A DNA stretch of 64,000 nucleotides from Neisseria lactamica (GTDB lineage Bacteria > Pseudomonadota > Gammaproteobacteria > Burkholderiales > Neisseriaceae): NCBI RefSeq assembly GCF_901482445.1, contig NZ_LR590477.1, forward strand, positions 1 to 64,000. The letters run 5' to 3'. Below, one piece after another: positions 25,831 to 35,598 of the stretch (positions within the stretch are counted from its first letter, which is position 1; each line of letters opens with the position of its first letter). The notes under the pieces are model-generated. The model saw only the letters and a program-made list of their open reading frames with translations. It ran no database searches and was not told where the DNA came from. The position numbers were made by a program, and so were the translations under genes.

Positions 25831-28257
25831 TTAGGTTATTTTGCGGCCGGTGTGCAAGTTTTTATTTGTTTTTGCTGTTGTTTTGTCTGCCGTGAGGTCT
25901 AGGTATGCGCGGTACAGGTTTTTTTCGGTATCTGATTCTTTTAGGGTAAATCCTGATTTTTCAGCAAGTTTGACCATAGGGGTGTTGGTTTTGAGGATGT
26001 CGGCGCTGATGGCGGGGTAGCCTTGTTGTGCTGCGGTACGGATGACGAGTTCCATCATTTTTTGTGCCAGCCCGCTGCCGCGCATATGTTCCGCCAGTGC
26101 GATGGCGAACTCGCATTCGTTGCGGTTCAGGCGGCTGTGGCGGGCGACGGCGACGATGTTGCCGCCGGCATCCCTTGCCGCCCACGCGGCTTCACAGTAG
26201 TAATCGAGGTTGCATAGGCGCGCCAATGTGGCTGCGGGCAGTTCGTTGGTACGGGTTATGAAGCGCGTGTACCGGGCTTCGGGGTCGAGGTTGCGGACGA
26301 ATTGTTGTTTGGCTTCGGCATCTTCGGGAAGCAGGGGGGCGATGGTGACGGTTGTGCCGTTTTTCAGGGACAGGGTTTTCGGGTGTGCCGCCGGGTAGGG
26401 TGCGAGTACGCCGGGTGTTTTTTTATCGGCTGCGGGTTTGCTGCCGAGCAGTTCGGCGGCGGCTTCGCTTGTGTGCCGGAGAAACTCGGAGGCTGCTGGG
26501 TTTTTGTGTTTCAGGTATGCGGCGGCACTGTGCATTTTTGCGGCGGCGTGTCCGAGGGTTTGTGCGGTTTTGCCGGCGGTTTTGCGCCCGGATGCGTTGT
26601 GTGTTTCGGGTGCTTTCAGGTCAAAGTCGGTATGGTATTGTCCGCCGTTGAGGTTGAGTGTGATGGTGCCGAGGTTCAGGTTGTGTTCGGAAAGGGCGGT
26701 CAGTGTGCGGAGGAAGCGGTTGAGGGTTTGCGGGTCGTCCAGTCCGGCAAACCGGGCGAGGCGGAGGCTGTCGAGTGTGGTAAACGGGGGGAGTGCGGCG
26801 GCGGTTTTGCCGTCGTACCGCGCGGTCAGGATGCCGCCGTAAACGGGGTGGTTGCGGAATTGGAACTGTACGGCGTTGTGGGCGGTGTGCCGGTAGGGGG
26901 GGAGGTGCAGGGCTTCGGCGATTAGGGATGGGTCGGCGGCTTCGAGGGCTTTTTTGATGTTCGGGGTTTGAAGGGGCTTCAGACGGCACGGTTGCGGCGG
27001 TGCGGTGTCGAGCTGCGCCTGTTTCAGGGCGGCGGCGGTATTGCGGTAGGAAAGGGTGCGGATTGCCTGCAAGGGGTTGTCGAAGAGGGGGATGCCGTCT
27101 GAAAAGGGGCTGCTGACGAGCAGGGGTTTGGCGGTCTGTTCGGACAGGCGGACCAGTGCGCGTGTTGTTTTTTTGTCGTCCCCGTCTCCAGAGGGGGCGG
27201 GTATTGCCAGTACGGCCTGTGTGTCGGGACGGGCGAGCTGTCGGGAAACGGTGTCGTGGAAGCGTGAAGGCGAGGGTGTGCCTGTCAGGTATCCGTTGCG
27301 GACTTGCGGGGGGAGGTTTGGAAAGTGGAGGGTGAGGTTTTCGGGGGCGTGCGCGTCCAGCCATTCGGCAGGCGCGTCGGACAGGATGTCGAGCCGGGAC
27401 AGCGGGGGCAGGTCGGACAGCAGGGCGCGCAGTGCGGCTTCGAGACCGTCGGTGTCGAAGCTGATGAGGAAGTTGCAGCGGCGGGCGAGGCTGTGCAGGA
27501 CGGCGCGGTCGGTTTCGTCCGTGCGGTAGGTAATGTGGAGGACGAGCGGTGTGTGGCGGGTAAATTGGCGTATGGCGCTGAACAGTTTGCGCTGGTCTTC
27601 TTCGAGGTTGTGGTGCAGGACGGCGGCTTTGGTGTGCCGGCTGTGTCCGAAGCGGTTGAGCCAGTCGGAGGATGTGATGGGGCTGACAGTGTAGTTCAGG
27701 CTGATGTGGCGGGATGTGCCTTGGCGGAGTTTTTTGAGGATGCCGTCGATTTCGCGGCTGACGGCGGCATTTCCGGTCAGTATGGCGGTATGGCCGGCGG
27801 CGTATTCGTTTTGGGTGCTGATGTTGAGTCCGAGTGAGGGAATCTGGATGCCTGCCGTGGTGCAGGCGGTAATGTTGAGTCCGTTTCCGTGGTGTTTCCG
27901 GATGGCGGTTTCGGCGGTATGCAGTTCGGACGGGGGCAGGCTGTCCCAGTCCTGTATGAGGATGATGTGCGGGAGTTGTTTTTTCCGGCAGGTTTTGAAC
28001 AGGGCATCGTAACTGTCGGGCGGGGTAACGGCAATAATCAAATCCGCGCTGCCGGGGATTTTGTCGAAATCCGTATAGGCTGACAGGCCGGCAATGCTGT
28101 GATGGCGCGGCCGGACGGGGGTGATTTTCCCTCGGAAAGGCGTGCCCAGCAGGTTGCCGAGCAGGCGTTCGCCAAGGCTGTACGGTTGTTCGTCCGTCCT
28201 TATCAGGATGATGTGGTCGGGCATAAAGAAGTAGCCCGGATCGGTTTGTGTCGGCAT
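25831..28257 (-). CDS. Pat-type protein acetyltransferase (degenerate acyl-CoA synthetase + GNAT)
   Basis: An 808-residue two-part protein. The N-terminal about 600 residues resemble an NDP-forming acyl-CoA synthetase (CoA-binding and succinyl-CoA ligase-like parts) that has lost clear catalytic signatures; the C-terminal about 160 residues (from TVTIAPLLPEDAEAK) are a GNAT domain with EFAIALAEHMRGSGLAQKMM as acetyl-CoA loop. This is the layout of the PatZ/Pat lysine acetyltransferases that modify metabolic enzymes such as acetyl-CoA synthetase. A start at MPDHII, 11 codons in, is possible. The gene is markedly GC-rich with long antisense open frames, a codon-bias effect. Single gene, upstream of misS's region. 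Confidence 0.75.
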   Translation of the reverse strand: MPTQTDPGYFFMPDHIILIRTDEQPYSLGERLLGNLLGTPFRGKITPVRPRHHSIAGLSAYTDFDKIPGSADLIIAVTPPDSYDALFKTCRKKQLPHIILIQDWDSLPPSELHTAETAIRKHHGNGLNITACTTAGIQIPSLGLNISTQNEYAAGHTAILTGNAAVSREIDGILKKLRQGTSRHISLNYTVSPITSSDWLNRFGHSRHTKAAVLHHNLEEDQRKLFSAIRQFTRHTPLVLHITYRTDETDRAVLHSLARRCNFLISFDTDGLEAALRALLSDLPPLSRLDILSDAPAEWLDAHAPENLTLHFPNLPPQVRNGYLTGTPSPSRFHDTVSRQLARPDTQAVLAIPAPSGDGDDKKTTRALVRLSEQTAKPLLVSSPFSDGIPLFDNPLQAIRTLSYRNTAAALKQAQLDTAPPQPCRLKPLQTPNIKKALEAADPSLIAEALHLPPYRHTAHNAVQFQFRNHPVYGGILTARYDGKTAAALPPFTTLDSLRLARFAGLDDPQTLNRFLRTLTALSEHNLNLGTITLNLNGGQYHTDFDLKAPETHNASGRKTAGKTAQTLGHAAAKMHSAAAYLKHKNPAASEFLRHTSEAAAELLGSKPAADKKTPGVLAPYPAAHPKTLSLKNGTTVTIAPLLPEDAEAKQQFVRNLDPEARYTRFITRTNELPAATLARLCNLDYYCEAAWAARDAGGNIVAVARHSRLNRNECEFAIALAEHMRGSGLAQKMMELVIRTAAQQGYPAISADILKTNTPMVKLAEKSGFTLKESDTEKNLYRAYLDLTADKTTAKTNKNLHTGRKIT

Positions 28258-28349
28258 AGTGCGTTCCTTTGCGGACGGGGGCGGGATTTCGGGAGGGCGG
28301 CTGTTTGTCCGTTCGGGGCCGGCGGGTCGCGCCGATGCCGTCTGAAGGG

Positions 28350-29771
28350 TCAGGCGGCATTATGGCCGGTTTGTTCCTTTTTCTGCTTGGAAGCCGTTTT
28401 TGCCTTGGGCAGGATGAAGCGCATCCGCAGCCCGTTCGGCTTGATGTTTTCGGCAATGATTTTCCCGCCGTGCTGCCCGATGATGTGGCGGGTAATCGCC
28501 AAACCGAGGCCGGTCCCGGGTTTGCCCGCCCCCGAATCGGCGCGGTAAAAGGCGGTAAAGATATGGGGAAGCTGCATTTCGTCCACGCCCGGCCCGTTGT
28601 CGGTAACGTCGATAATCCAGTGTTTGTGGCTTTGTCCGATATGGATTAGGACGGTGCTGCCTTCCGGGCTGTAATTGACGGCGTTGCGGATAACGTTGTC
28701 GAAGGCGCGGTACAGGTAGCTTTCATTGGCGCAGACGGCGGCGTTTTCGGGAATTTTCCCGTCGGCGGACAGGGTAACCGCCTGTCCGTTTTTCTGTGCG
28801 ATGCTTTGGTTGTCTTCCACAAGGTTGCCGAGGAAGGGGATGAGGGCGAGGTTTTCTTTTTCCAAAGCCATATTGGAGGTTTCGAGGCGGGACAGGGTCA
28901 GGAGTTCGCCGACCAGCGTGTCCATCCTGCCCAGCTCGCCTTCGAGGCGTTTCAGGTATTGTTCCTGTTTTTGGGGCTGCGCCTGAATTAACCCGACAAT
29001 CGCCTGCATACGGGCAAGCGGGGAGCGCATTTCGTGGGAAACGTGGTGGAGCAGGTGGCGTTCTTTGGCGACAAGTTTTTCGAGTTTTTCCGCCATTTTG
29101 TCGAATTGCAGTGCGAGATGGGACAATTCGTCGTCGCGGTCGTCTACTTGTTGCGAAATTCGGGTTTCAAGTTCTCCGTTTGCTACCCTGTCCATACCGT
29201 TGCCAAGAATCCTGATGGGTTTGGCGATATTGCCGGCGAGGATGTACGCCATCAGCAGTCCGACGACGATGATGAAGGACAATATGATGAGTTCGTGCCA
29301 AATCGGGGCGAGCGGCAGGCCGGGGATCAACAGGGGGCTGGGCAGGCGGCGGGCTTGGAGCTTGTCCCAGTCTTTGGTGAAGAACAGGTATTCTTCGCCG
29401 AAGCGGTCGTATTCGATATGGACGAGGTTGGAATGCGGGTGTCCGGCGGCGAAAAGCCGGGCGCGTTCGATGGTGTAGCTGTCGATATACCGGTTCAGGA
29501 TGTCTTTTTTCTCGTCGCCCTGTATGACGTACACGCCCGATGAGACGGGGCTGTCTTTCCATTCCGTCAGGATTTCCCGCGCGCCCGCGTCCCCGCGCGC
29601 CCGGAATGCGGAAATGATGCTGCCCATCAATGTGGTTTCGATGGTGCGGCGTTGGTTGAATTGGTTTTCGGCAAGGGTGTTTTGCACCAGCCAAAAAGAA
29701 AAACTCGCCACAAAGATTGCACAGACGATAACCGCGCAAAATGTGGCGAAGATGCGTTGGAACAGTTTCAT
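28350..29771 (-). CDS. misS: Sensor histidine kinase MisS
   Basis: 473 residues, CpxA-like: TM1 near residues 8-28, a periplasmic sensor part (about 30-165), TM2 (LIILSFIIVVGLLMAYIL), HAMP (IAKPIRILGNGMDRVANGEL), HisKA with phosphorylated His in HHVSHEMRSPLARMQ, and HATPase with DNVIRNAVNYSP, DNGPGVDE and GTGLGLAI. It phosphorylates MisR. In the meningococcus MisRS controls LOS inner-core modification, envelope stress and virulence genes. It follows misR by 12 bp. Confidence 0.93.
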   Translation of the reverse strand: MKLFQRIFATFCAVIVCAIFVASFSFWLVQNTLAENQFNQRRTIETTLMGSIISAFRARGDAGAREILTEWKDSPVSSGVYVIQGDEKKDILNRYIDSYTIERARLFAAGHPHSNLVHIEYDRFGEEYLFFTKDWDKLQARRLPSPLLIPGLPLAPIWHELIILSFIIVVGLLMAYILAGNIAKPIRILGNGMDRVANGELETRISQQVDDRDDELSHLALQFDKMAEKLEKLVAKERHLLHHVSHEMRSPLARMQAIVGLIQAQPQKQEQYLKRLEGELGRMDTLVGELLTLSRLETSNMALEKENLALIPFLGNLVEDNQSIAQKNGQAVTLSADGKIPENAAVCANESYLYRAFDNVIRNAVNYSPEGSTVLIHIGQSHKHWIIDVTDNGPGVDEMQLPHIFTAFYRADSGAGKPGTGLGLAITRHIIGQHGGKIIAENIKPNGLRMRFILPKAKTASKQKKEQTGHNAA

Positions 29772-29783
29772 TTGCCCGCTGCT

Positions 29784-30461
29784 TCAGTTTTTGACAAACA
29801 GGTAGCCCAAACCGCGTACGGTTTGAATCAGCGAGGCATCGCCCAGTTTGTGCCGGATGCTGGAAATGTGTACGTCGATGCTGCGGTCGAATTTTGCCAG
29901 CTTGCGGTCGAGCGCTTCGACGGACAGGGTTTCTTTGCTGACCACCTGGCCGGCGTGGCGCATCAGGACTTCGAGCAGGTTGAACTCGGTACTGGTCAGC
30001 TCCAGCGGCGTGTCTTTGACGGAAGCCTGGCGTTTGGCGGGGTATAGGACGACATCGCTGGCGGAGATGCTGTTCGGCGCGTTGTTTTGTTCGCCGCCGT
30101 GTTGCGTGCGGCGCAGGATGGCGTTGATGCGCGCCAGGAGTTCGCGCGGCGTGCATGGTTTGGGCACATAGTCGTCCGCACCCATTTCCAAGCCGATGAT
30201 GCGGTCGATGTCGTCGCCTTTGGCGGTCAGCATAATGATGGGGACGGTGCTTTGCGAGCGGACGTTTTTCAAAACGTCCAGCCCGTTCATTTTGGGCATC
30301 ATGGAATCCAATACGACTACATCGTATTGCCCGCTTAGGATTTCCTGTACGCCGGCTTCGCCGTCGGAAACGCTGCGGACGTTCAGCCCTTCGGCGCTCA
30401 GGTATTCGGTCAGCAGTTCGGTCAGCAGTGCGTCGTCGTCTACGAGTAATACGCGGCTCAT
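29784..30461 (-). CDS. misR: Response regulator MisR
   Basis: 225 residues, OmpR/PhoB class: receiver domain with acidic pocket VDDDAL, phospho-acceptor Asp52 (VVLDSMMPKMNG) and Lys in LTAKGDD, then a winged helix (ELTSTEFNLLEVLMRH, DVHISSIRHKLG, TVRGLGYLFV). First gene of misRS; partner of MisS. Confidence 0.95.
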   Translation of the reverse strand: MSRVLLVDDDALLTELLTEYLSAEGLNVRSVSDGEAGVQEILSGQYDVVVLDSMMPKMNGLDVLKNVRSQSTVPIIMLTAKGDDIDRIIGLEMGADDYVPKPCTPRELLARINAILRRTQHGGEQNNAPNSISASDVVLYPAKRQASVKDTPLELTSTEFNLLEVLMRHAGQVVSKETLSVEALDRKLAKFDRSIDVHISSIRHKLGDASLIQTVRGLGYLFVKN

Positions 30462-30650
30462 GGTGTTTCCTTTTCGTAAGGGTCTGCCCCGATCCTGTTT
30501 CGGAAGGGGCGTGAAAAGATTGTTTGACGGCTCATCTTAACACGGCTGCAATGTTTTTTGATAGCGTATTTCCCTGCCGGTTTGCTGTTTTTTGCAATGT
30601 CTTGCAGGGAGCTTTACATTTCGGGCGGCATCCGCATCCGCCGGCGCGGG

Positions 30651-32465
30651 TCATTTGCAGGGTTTTGCTTCCGGATGCCCGGGCGCGGCGGCGAAGGCTT
30701 TGCAGTCTTTGAGCAGTTCGGGCAGCAGCGGCGCCCATACGGGCAGTTTGCGGATTTCGTCGGCGTATCGGGGCATCAGGTAGGGGTAATAGGACTGTGT
30801 CGCCCGCATCCATTGTTTTGCTTCTGCAACTTTGCCTTGCCGCATCAGGTAGAGGGCGATGCGGTAGGTGGCGGAGTGGGGGCGGTATTTTAGTGCTTTG
30901 AGGGTTGCTTCTTCCGCCCAAGTCTGGGTTTCGGGGTATTCCGGCAGGGCGAAGTTTACGAGGGAGAAGTCGGCATAAAAGGACAGCATCGGACTGTTTG
31001 CGGAAATATAGCGCAGTTCGTTGATTTTCCGGTTGAGGGTTTTGGCACTGTCGTCAGTGGCGGGGAAAAAGGAGTTAACCAGCCGGGTGTATGTCCAGTC
31101 CAAGTGCAGCAATCCTGCGAATATGGCGGCGGAGGCGGTCAGTATGCCGAGATTGGCGGCTTTTTTGAAGGCGATGCCGTCTGAAGCCTCTGCGGGGGAC
31201 AGAAAGAGCATCAGTCCGAAGGGGATGAGGAAATAGACATACCACAAAGGATATTCGAGCATACTGTGGCACATACTGACGGCAAGTGTGCAGATCAGGA
31301 AAAGCGATGCGGGGGTCAGGGGGCGTTTCAGCAGCCCGGCAATGCCCGTCAGCAGGGTTGCGGCAACCAGAAGCGTGCCGCTGATTCCCATCTCTGCAAG
31401 GAGTTGGAGGACGATGTTGTGGGAATGGGTGAACAAGTTGCTGAGGTGGTTGTCGTGTATGTTGTGCTGTTCGGCATTGATGAGGAAGGTTTGTTGGGCA
31501 AAACTGTTCCAGCCGTGCCCGAATATCGGGGCGGACTGGAAGGCGGCAAGGGCTTTGCGCCATTCGATTTGGCGCGGCAGGTCTGTGAAACCGCCGTTGG
31601 CGACGCGTTCGACGGCGGTTTCGTAGCGGATGCCGGTAAAGGTTTCCAGAATGGTGTTCATGGAAAATTGGAACAGCGCGGTAAGGAATACGGCTGCGGC
31701 TATGCCGAGTATCGTCCGCCTGTTGGATTTGTCCGAACGGAAATACCAGAAGGGAAGGATGAGGGCGATGGCGGCTATGTAGGTCAAGATGGTGCGCGAA
31801 TTGACCAAACCTAAAACGGCGGTCTGCATAATCAGGCAGATTGTGCCGAGGGCGGCGGGGATTTTTCGTTGTCCGTTGAGGTAGGCGGCGGCGAGTATGC
31901 CCCACATCAGGTAGTGTCCGAGGTTGTTGCGCTGCCCGATGTGTCCGATTACGCCTTGCCCGCTGTAAACGATGAGGTTTTGAAGCAGGGGGGTGTCTTC
32001 CCAGCCGGCAAACTGGATGACGACGATGCAGGATTGAAGCAGGGAGCCGATAAGCAGCGACCAGGCAAACAGGGTAACGATGCGTTCTTGTCCGTAGTGT
32101 GCGACCAAACTCTTGCAGGCCCACGCGCCGACGGCGAGCAAGATGAAAATCCAAGAGACGATGTCGTTCATACCGGGGTAGATCAGGTTCATCAGGCGTG
32201 CCTGAAGATACCAAAACGCCGCCATTGCAAACAGAAGGAAGCTGATGGCGGGGATTTTGACATCAAACAGCTTTTTTCCTGCCGTGAAGAACAATAGGAC
32301 AATCAGGCCGGCTGCTGCGGCGGCATCGTGGTAAAAGTCGGGCGACGGTTCCAGACGGAGTGCGAAGGTAAAGGGGACGATGCCTATCCAAAGGAAACAG
32401 GGCAGGATGTAAATCGGCAGTTTGGCGGCGGGGCGGATGCCGGATACGGTCGTTTCAGCGGGCAT
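30651..32465 (-). CDS. pglL: Pilin-glycosylation O-oligosaccharyltransferase PglL
   Basis: 604 residues with about 12-13 membrane segments and the Wzy_C/O-antigen-ligase loop (GHGWNSFAQQTFL, NNLGHYLMWG, HSHNIVLQLLAEMG). PglL moves lipid-linked oligosaccharide en bloc onto serines of pilin and other periplasmic proteins. The soluble C-terminal about 130 residues have a TPR-like, helical character. ATG 32465 gives the family's length; 44 further upstream codons overlap the DUF2069 gene and are unlikely. It overlaps that gene by 11 bp. Confidence 0.9.
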   Translation of the reverse strand: MPAETTVSGIRPAAKLPIYILPCFLWIGIVPFTFALRLEPSPDFYHDAAAAAGLIVLLFFTAGKKLFDVKIPAISFLLFAMAAFWYLQARLMNLIYPGMNDIVSWIFILLAVGAWACKSLVAHYGQERIVTLFAWSLLIGSLLQSCIVVIQFAGWEDTPLLQNLIVYSGQGVIGHIGQRNNLGHYLMWGILAAAYLNGQRKIPAALGTICLIMQTAVLGLVNSRTILTYIAAIALILPFWYFRSDKSNRRTILGIAAAVFLTALFQFSMNTILETFTGIRYETAVERVANGGFTDLPRQIEWRKALAAFQSAPIFGHGWNSFAQQTFLINAEQHNIHDNHLSNLFTHSHNIVLQLLAEMGISGTLLVAATLLTGIAGLLKRPLTPASLFLICTLAVSMCHSMLEYPLWYVYFLIPFGLMLFLSPAEASDGIAFKKAANLGILTASAAIFAGLLHLDWTYTRLVNSFFPATDDSAKTLNRKINELRYISANSPMLSFYADFSLVNFALPEYPETQTWAEEATLKALKYRPHSATYRIALYLMRQGKVAEAKQWMRATQSYYPYLMPRYADEIRKLPVWAPLLPELLKDCKAFAAAPGHPEAKPCK

Positions 32466-32808
32466 TGTTTGTTTCCTTGTATTGTTTGACGAACGACAGG
32501 CAGGATATGAAGAAGATGATGCTGAATACTGCGGAAAGCGCGGCGCAAATTTGTTCTGCGGGATAAGCGTTGAATAAACGCATAAGGGCTTCGGCAAAAT
32601 AAATCAGAACCAGCATGGAGCTGTATTGGTAGGTGTAGATTTTCTTTTTCAAGATGCCTGAAAGCGGCAGGCAGAGGGGGAGGGCTTTGAGCGCAAGCCA
32701 CGAACCGCCCGGGCGCAGCGGCGCAATCCACAGTTCCCAGGCAAGGGACAGGATTATCAGTGCGATCAGGCTGAAAGAGGCAAGGAGGTAAGCGGTTTGT
32801 CTGTTCAC
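32455..32808 (-). CDS. DUF2069 inner-membrane protein
   Basis: 117 residues with four hydrophobic segments (AYLLASFSLIALIILSL, WLALKALPLCLPLSGIL, YSSMLVLIYFAEALMRLF, ICAALSAVFSIIFFISCL), the pattern of DUF2069 proteins. Function unknown. It sits between maf (8 bp) and pglL (11-bp overlap) and is likely co-transcribed. Confidence 0.75.
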   Translation of the reverse strand: MNRQTAYLLASFSLIALIILSLAWELWIAPLRPGGSWLALKALPLCLPLSGILKKKIYTYQYSSMLVLIYFAEALMRLFNAYPAEQICAALSAVFSIIFFISCLSFVKQYKETNNAR

Positions 32809-32816
32809 GGCGGTCT

Positions 32817-33425
32817 TTACGGTTTAAGGGCGGACAAGGGGGAGCGGTATCCCAAATCCTGCAACATCGAAACGGTTTCATAAACGGGCAGCCCCATAAT
32901 GCCGCTGAAGCTGCCTTCGATAGATTGGATAAAGATGCCGCCTATGCCTTGTACGGCGTAGGCGCCGGCTTTATCCGTCGGTTCGCCGCTTTGCACATAG
33001 GCGGAAATTTCTTCCGAACTCAGGGGCTTGAAAACGACGCGGTTGGTTTGGACGCGGTTTTCCGCATTGCCGCGATAATGAATGCAGACGGCAGTCAGGA
33101 CAGTATGCCGTTTGCCGGACAATCGGTTTAAAAATTCGATTGCTTCGGCTTGGGAGCGGGGTTTGCCCAATATGATGCCGTCTGAAACGACGCAGGTGTC
33201 GGCGGTAATCAGGGGGAAATCGGGCATTGTGCCGTTGGTTTCGAGAAACAGGGACAAAGCCGTCTGATTTTTTTCTGCCGCCATCCTTTGAACGTAAGCG
33301 AAAGGTGTTTCGCCGGCTTTAACGGATTCGTCGATGCCGGCGGGCAGTTGGATGACGCGGTAGCCCAACTGTGTCAGGATTTCCATTCGGCGCGGGCTGT
33401 TTGAACCTAAATAGAGGGTATTCAA
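32817..33425 (-). CDS. maf: Maf-family nucleotide pyrophosphatase
   Basis: 202 residues with Maf signatures: LGSNSPRRMEIL at the N-terminus, ITADTCVVSDGIILGKP, and GAYAVQGIGGIFIQSIEGSF. Maf proteins hydrolyse non-canonical or methylated NTPs (house-cleaning) and are linked to septum inhibition. Do not confuse with the MafA/MafB adhesin/toxin genes. Head of the maf-DUF2069-pglL group. Confidence 0.92.
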   Translation of the reverse strand: MNTLYLGSNSPRRMEILTQLGYRVIQLPAGIDESVKAGETPFAYVQRMAAEKNQTALSLFLETNGTMPDFPLITADTCVVSDGIILGKPRSQAEAIEFLNRLSGKRHTVLTAVCIHYRGNAENRVQTNRVVFKPLSSEEISAYVQSGEPTDKAGAYAVQGIGGIFIQSIEGSFSGIMGLPVYETVSMLQDLGYRSPLSALKP

Positions 33426-33477
33426 AGGTATTCCTTAATCTGTGGCGGTATGAGGCAGGACTTCAGACGGCATAGTG

Positions 33478-34248
33478 TCAGGTTTTTGCAGGCGGCCGCA
33501 CGCCGTCCCCTCCTTTGGGGGCGGAAGTAAAAAAGCGTCCGAGCCAGATGCCCGCCTCGTATAAGAGAATCAGCGGAATGGCAAGCAGGGTCTGCGAAAT
33601 AATGTCGGGCGGCGTGATGACTGCGGCAACGATAAACGCGCCAACAATGACATAAGGCCGGGCGTGTTTGAGCTGCGCGGTCGTTACCACGCCGATTTTG
33701 GTTAACAGGATGACGACGATGGGCACTTCAAATGCCGTGCCGAACGCAACAAACATACCTAAGATAAAGGACAGGTATTTGTCGATGTCCGTCGCCATAT
33801 TGACTCCGACGGGGGTTACGCCGGCAAGGAATTTGAAAATGACGGGGAAGACCAGGAAATAGGCAAATACCATACCGGTGAAAAACAGGCTGACGCTGGA
33901 AAGGACGAGCGGGGCGATCAGGCGTTTTTCGTTTTGATAGAGCGCGGGGGCGACGAATGCCCAGATTTGGTAGAGCGTATGCGGCAGCGAAATCAAAAAT
34001 GCCGCCATCAGGGTAACTTTGACCGGCACGAAAAACGGCGCGATGACATCGGTGGCGATCATACTGGTGTCTTTGGGCAGGTTTGCCATCAGCGGGTCGG
34101 CGGCGAAGGTATAGAGCTGCTGGGCAAAGGGCATCAGGCAGAAAAAGCAGGCTAAGATGCCGGCAACCGTCCACATCAGGCGGCGGCGCAGCTCGATGAG
34201 GTGTTCGACAAGCGGTTGGACGGGTTGTTCGTTGTGTGTTTCGGACAC
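33478..34248 (-). CDS. tatC: Sec-independent translocase subunit TatC
   Basis: 256 residues with six membrane segments. The start has the conserved LVEHLIELRRRLMW; FVAPALYQNEKR follows in the first periplasmic/cytoplasmic loop region. TatC with TatB binds twin-arginine signal peptides. The C-terminus is a short charged tail. 11 bp after tatB. Confidence 0.96.
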   Translation of the reverse strand: MSETHNEQPVQPLVEHLIELRRRLMWTVAGILACFFCLMPFAQQLYTFAADPLMANLPKDTSMIATDVIAPFFVPVKVTLMAAFLISLPHTLYQIWAFVAPALYQNEKRLIAPLVLSSVSLFFTGMVFAYFLVFPVIFKFLAGVTPVGVNMATDIDKYLSFILGMFVAFGTAFEVPIVVILLTKIGVVTTAQLKHARPYVIVGAFIVAAVITPPDIISQTLLAIPLILLYEAGIWLGRFFTSAPKGGDGVRPPAKT

Positions 34249-34259
34249 CGGATGCCCCT

Positions 34260-34943
34260 TTATGATTTACGGACGCGCAATTTGGGTTTGGCGCGGGATT
34301 TAGGACGCAAACCGCGTTTGCGGCTGATTGCCTGTTTGTGCAGCGAAGTGGTATGCGGAACAGGGTTTCCGACGGCGGTATCGATATAGCTGACTTCGAC
34401 GGTCTGTGCGGCGGGCGGCGGGGACGCGGTCAGGTATTCGCGCCAGGCGCGGTCTTGGCCGGTTTCCTCGGGTCCGGCCGTGCCGCCGGTTTGCCTGTCG
34501 TCCCCAAGGGTTTCGGCGGAAGTATCGGAACGTTCGGACGGCATAACGTCGGAAATGCCGTCTGATGCGGGGTTTGCCGCATCGGGAAGCGGATTGCCGT
34601 TTTCATCGACACCGAAATCGGCAGGCGTGCGCTGTTCGGGCAGTTTGTCCCAAGGTTTCAGACCGTCGGAAATGTCGTGCAGATTACCCTCCATATCCGT
34701 ACCGGTTTCTTTGAGGCTGTCTCGAACCTGAGCGGCGGCGGCTTCGAATTCCTGCTTTGCCTTCCTCAGTTCTTCCAGTTCGATTTGCGTGTCAAACTCA
34801 TGTTTGACGCTTCCGACAAAGCGTTGCAGCCTGCCGATGAGCCGCCCGGCGGTGCGGGCGGCTTCGGGCAGGCGTTGGGGGCCTAGGACAATCAGGGCGA
34901 TAACGCCGGCCAAAACCAGCTCGCCCAAACCGAAATCAAACAT
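34260..34943 (-). CDS. tatB: Sec-independent translocase subunit TatB
   Basis: 227 residues: N-terminal membrane helix MFDFGLGELVLAGVIALIVL, hinge GPQRLPEAAR, amphipathic helix, then a long Pro/Ser/Glu-rich tail ending in an Arg/Lys-rich stretch. The tail is longer than in E. coli TatB. Partner of TatC; 3 bp after tatA. Confidence 0.93.
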   Translation of the reverse strand: MFDFGLGELVLAGVIALIVLGPQRLPEAARTAGRLIGRLQRFVGSVKHEFDTQIELEELRKAKQEFEAAAAQVRDSLKETGTDMEGNLHDISDGLKPWDKLPEQRTPADFGVDENGNPLPDAANPASDGISDVMPSERSDTSAETLGDDRQTGGTAGPEETGQDRAWREYLTASPPPAAQTVEVSYIDTAVGNPVPHTTSLHKQAISRKRGLRPKSRAKPKLRVRKS

Positions 34944-34946
34944 AAG

Positions 34947-35150
34947 TTATGCTTTGTCTTCGTCTTTTTTGTGTTCGATTACGCCGTCTTTTTCGGCATT
35001 TTTGCCGTCTGTGCCTTCGTTCAGCCCTTGTTTGAAATCGTGCACCGCACCGCCGAGGTCTTTGCCGACGTTACGCAGTTTTTTTGTGCCGAATATCAAA
35101 ACGACGATAATCAGTACGATAATCCAGTGCGACATAGAAGAGATGCCCAT
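34947..35150 (-). CDS. tatA: Sec-independent translocase subunit TatA
   Basis: 67 residues: SHWIIVLIIVVLIFGTKKLR (membrane helix plus hinge) and the amphipathic helix NVGKDLGGAVHDFKQGL. It forms the variable-size Tat pore. First of tatABC, downstream of hinT. Confidence 0.95.
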   Translation of the reverse strand: MGISSMSHWIIVLIIVVLIFGTKKLRNVGKDLGGAVHDFKQGLNEGTDGKNAEKDGVIEHKKDEDKA

Positions 35151-35202
35151 AACGAGTCCTTTATACAGTGATACGGTTGGAAGTAGCGGTTGGAATAATG
35201 GT

Positions 35203-35526
35203 TTATGCCGGCGTGCCCATAATATGGATATGCAGGTGGAAGACTTCCTGCCCGCCGCCTTTGCCGGTATTGATCAGGGTTTTGAAGCCGCCGGCCAAAC
35301 CTGCCGCTTTGGCGATTTCGGGAACTTTCAACATCATTTTGCCCAACAGCATCTGATGTTCGGGCGCGGCGTGCGCCAGCGAGTCGAAATGGACTTTCGG
35401 AATCAGCAGCAGGTGGACCGGCGCGGCGGGGTTGATGTCTTTGAAGCAAACCATTTCGCCGTCTTCATAGACGGTTTGCGCCGGAATCTCTTTGGCGGCG
35501 ATTTTGCAGAAAATACAGTTGTCCAT
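35203..35526 (-). CDS. hinT: HIT-family hydrolase (HinT-like)
   Basis: 107 residues with the histidine triad HLHIHIMG near the C-terminus and CIFCKIAAKEIPA at the start, the HinT type (purine nucleoside phosphoramidase). It lies between hisE and tatABC on the same strand. Confidence 0.9.
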   Translation of the reverse strand: MDNCIFCKIAAKEIPAQTVYEDGEMVCFKDINPAAPVHLLLIPKVHFDSLAHAAPEHQMLLGKMMLKVPEIAKAAGLAGGFKTLINTGKGGGQEVFHLHIHIMGTPA

Positions 35527-35598
35527 AACGGCTCCGTTGCCGTCTGAAGAGGCACCCAGACGGATTAAACGTGGAAAGGATGAGATTGTAATATAAAT

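Noticed and set aside
26621..28456. A 611-codon minus-strand open frame overlapping the Pat-type gene
   Set aside because: It is Arg/Pro/His-rich filler in another frame of a GC-rich gene; no motif, start or ribosome site.
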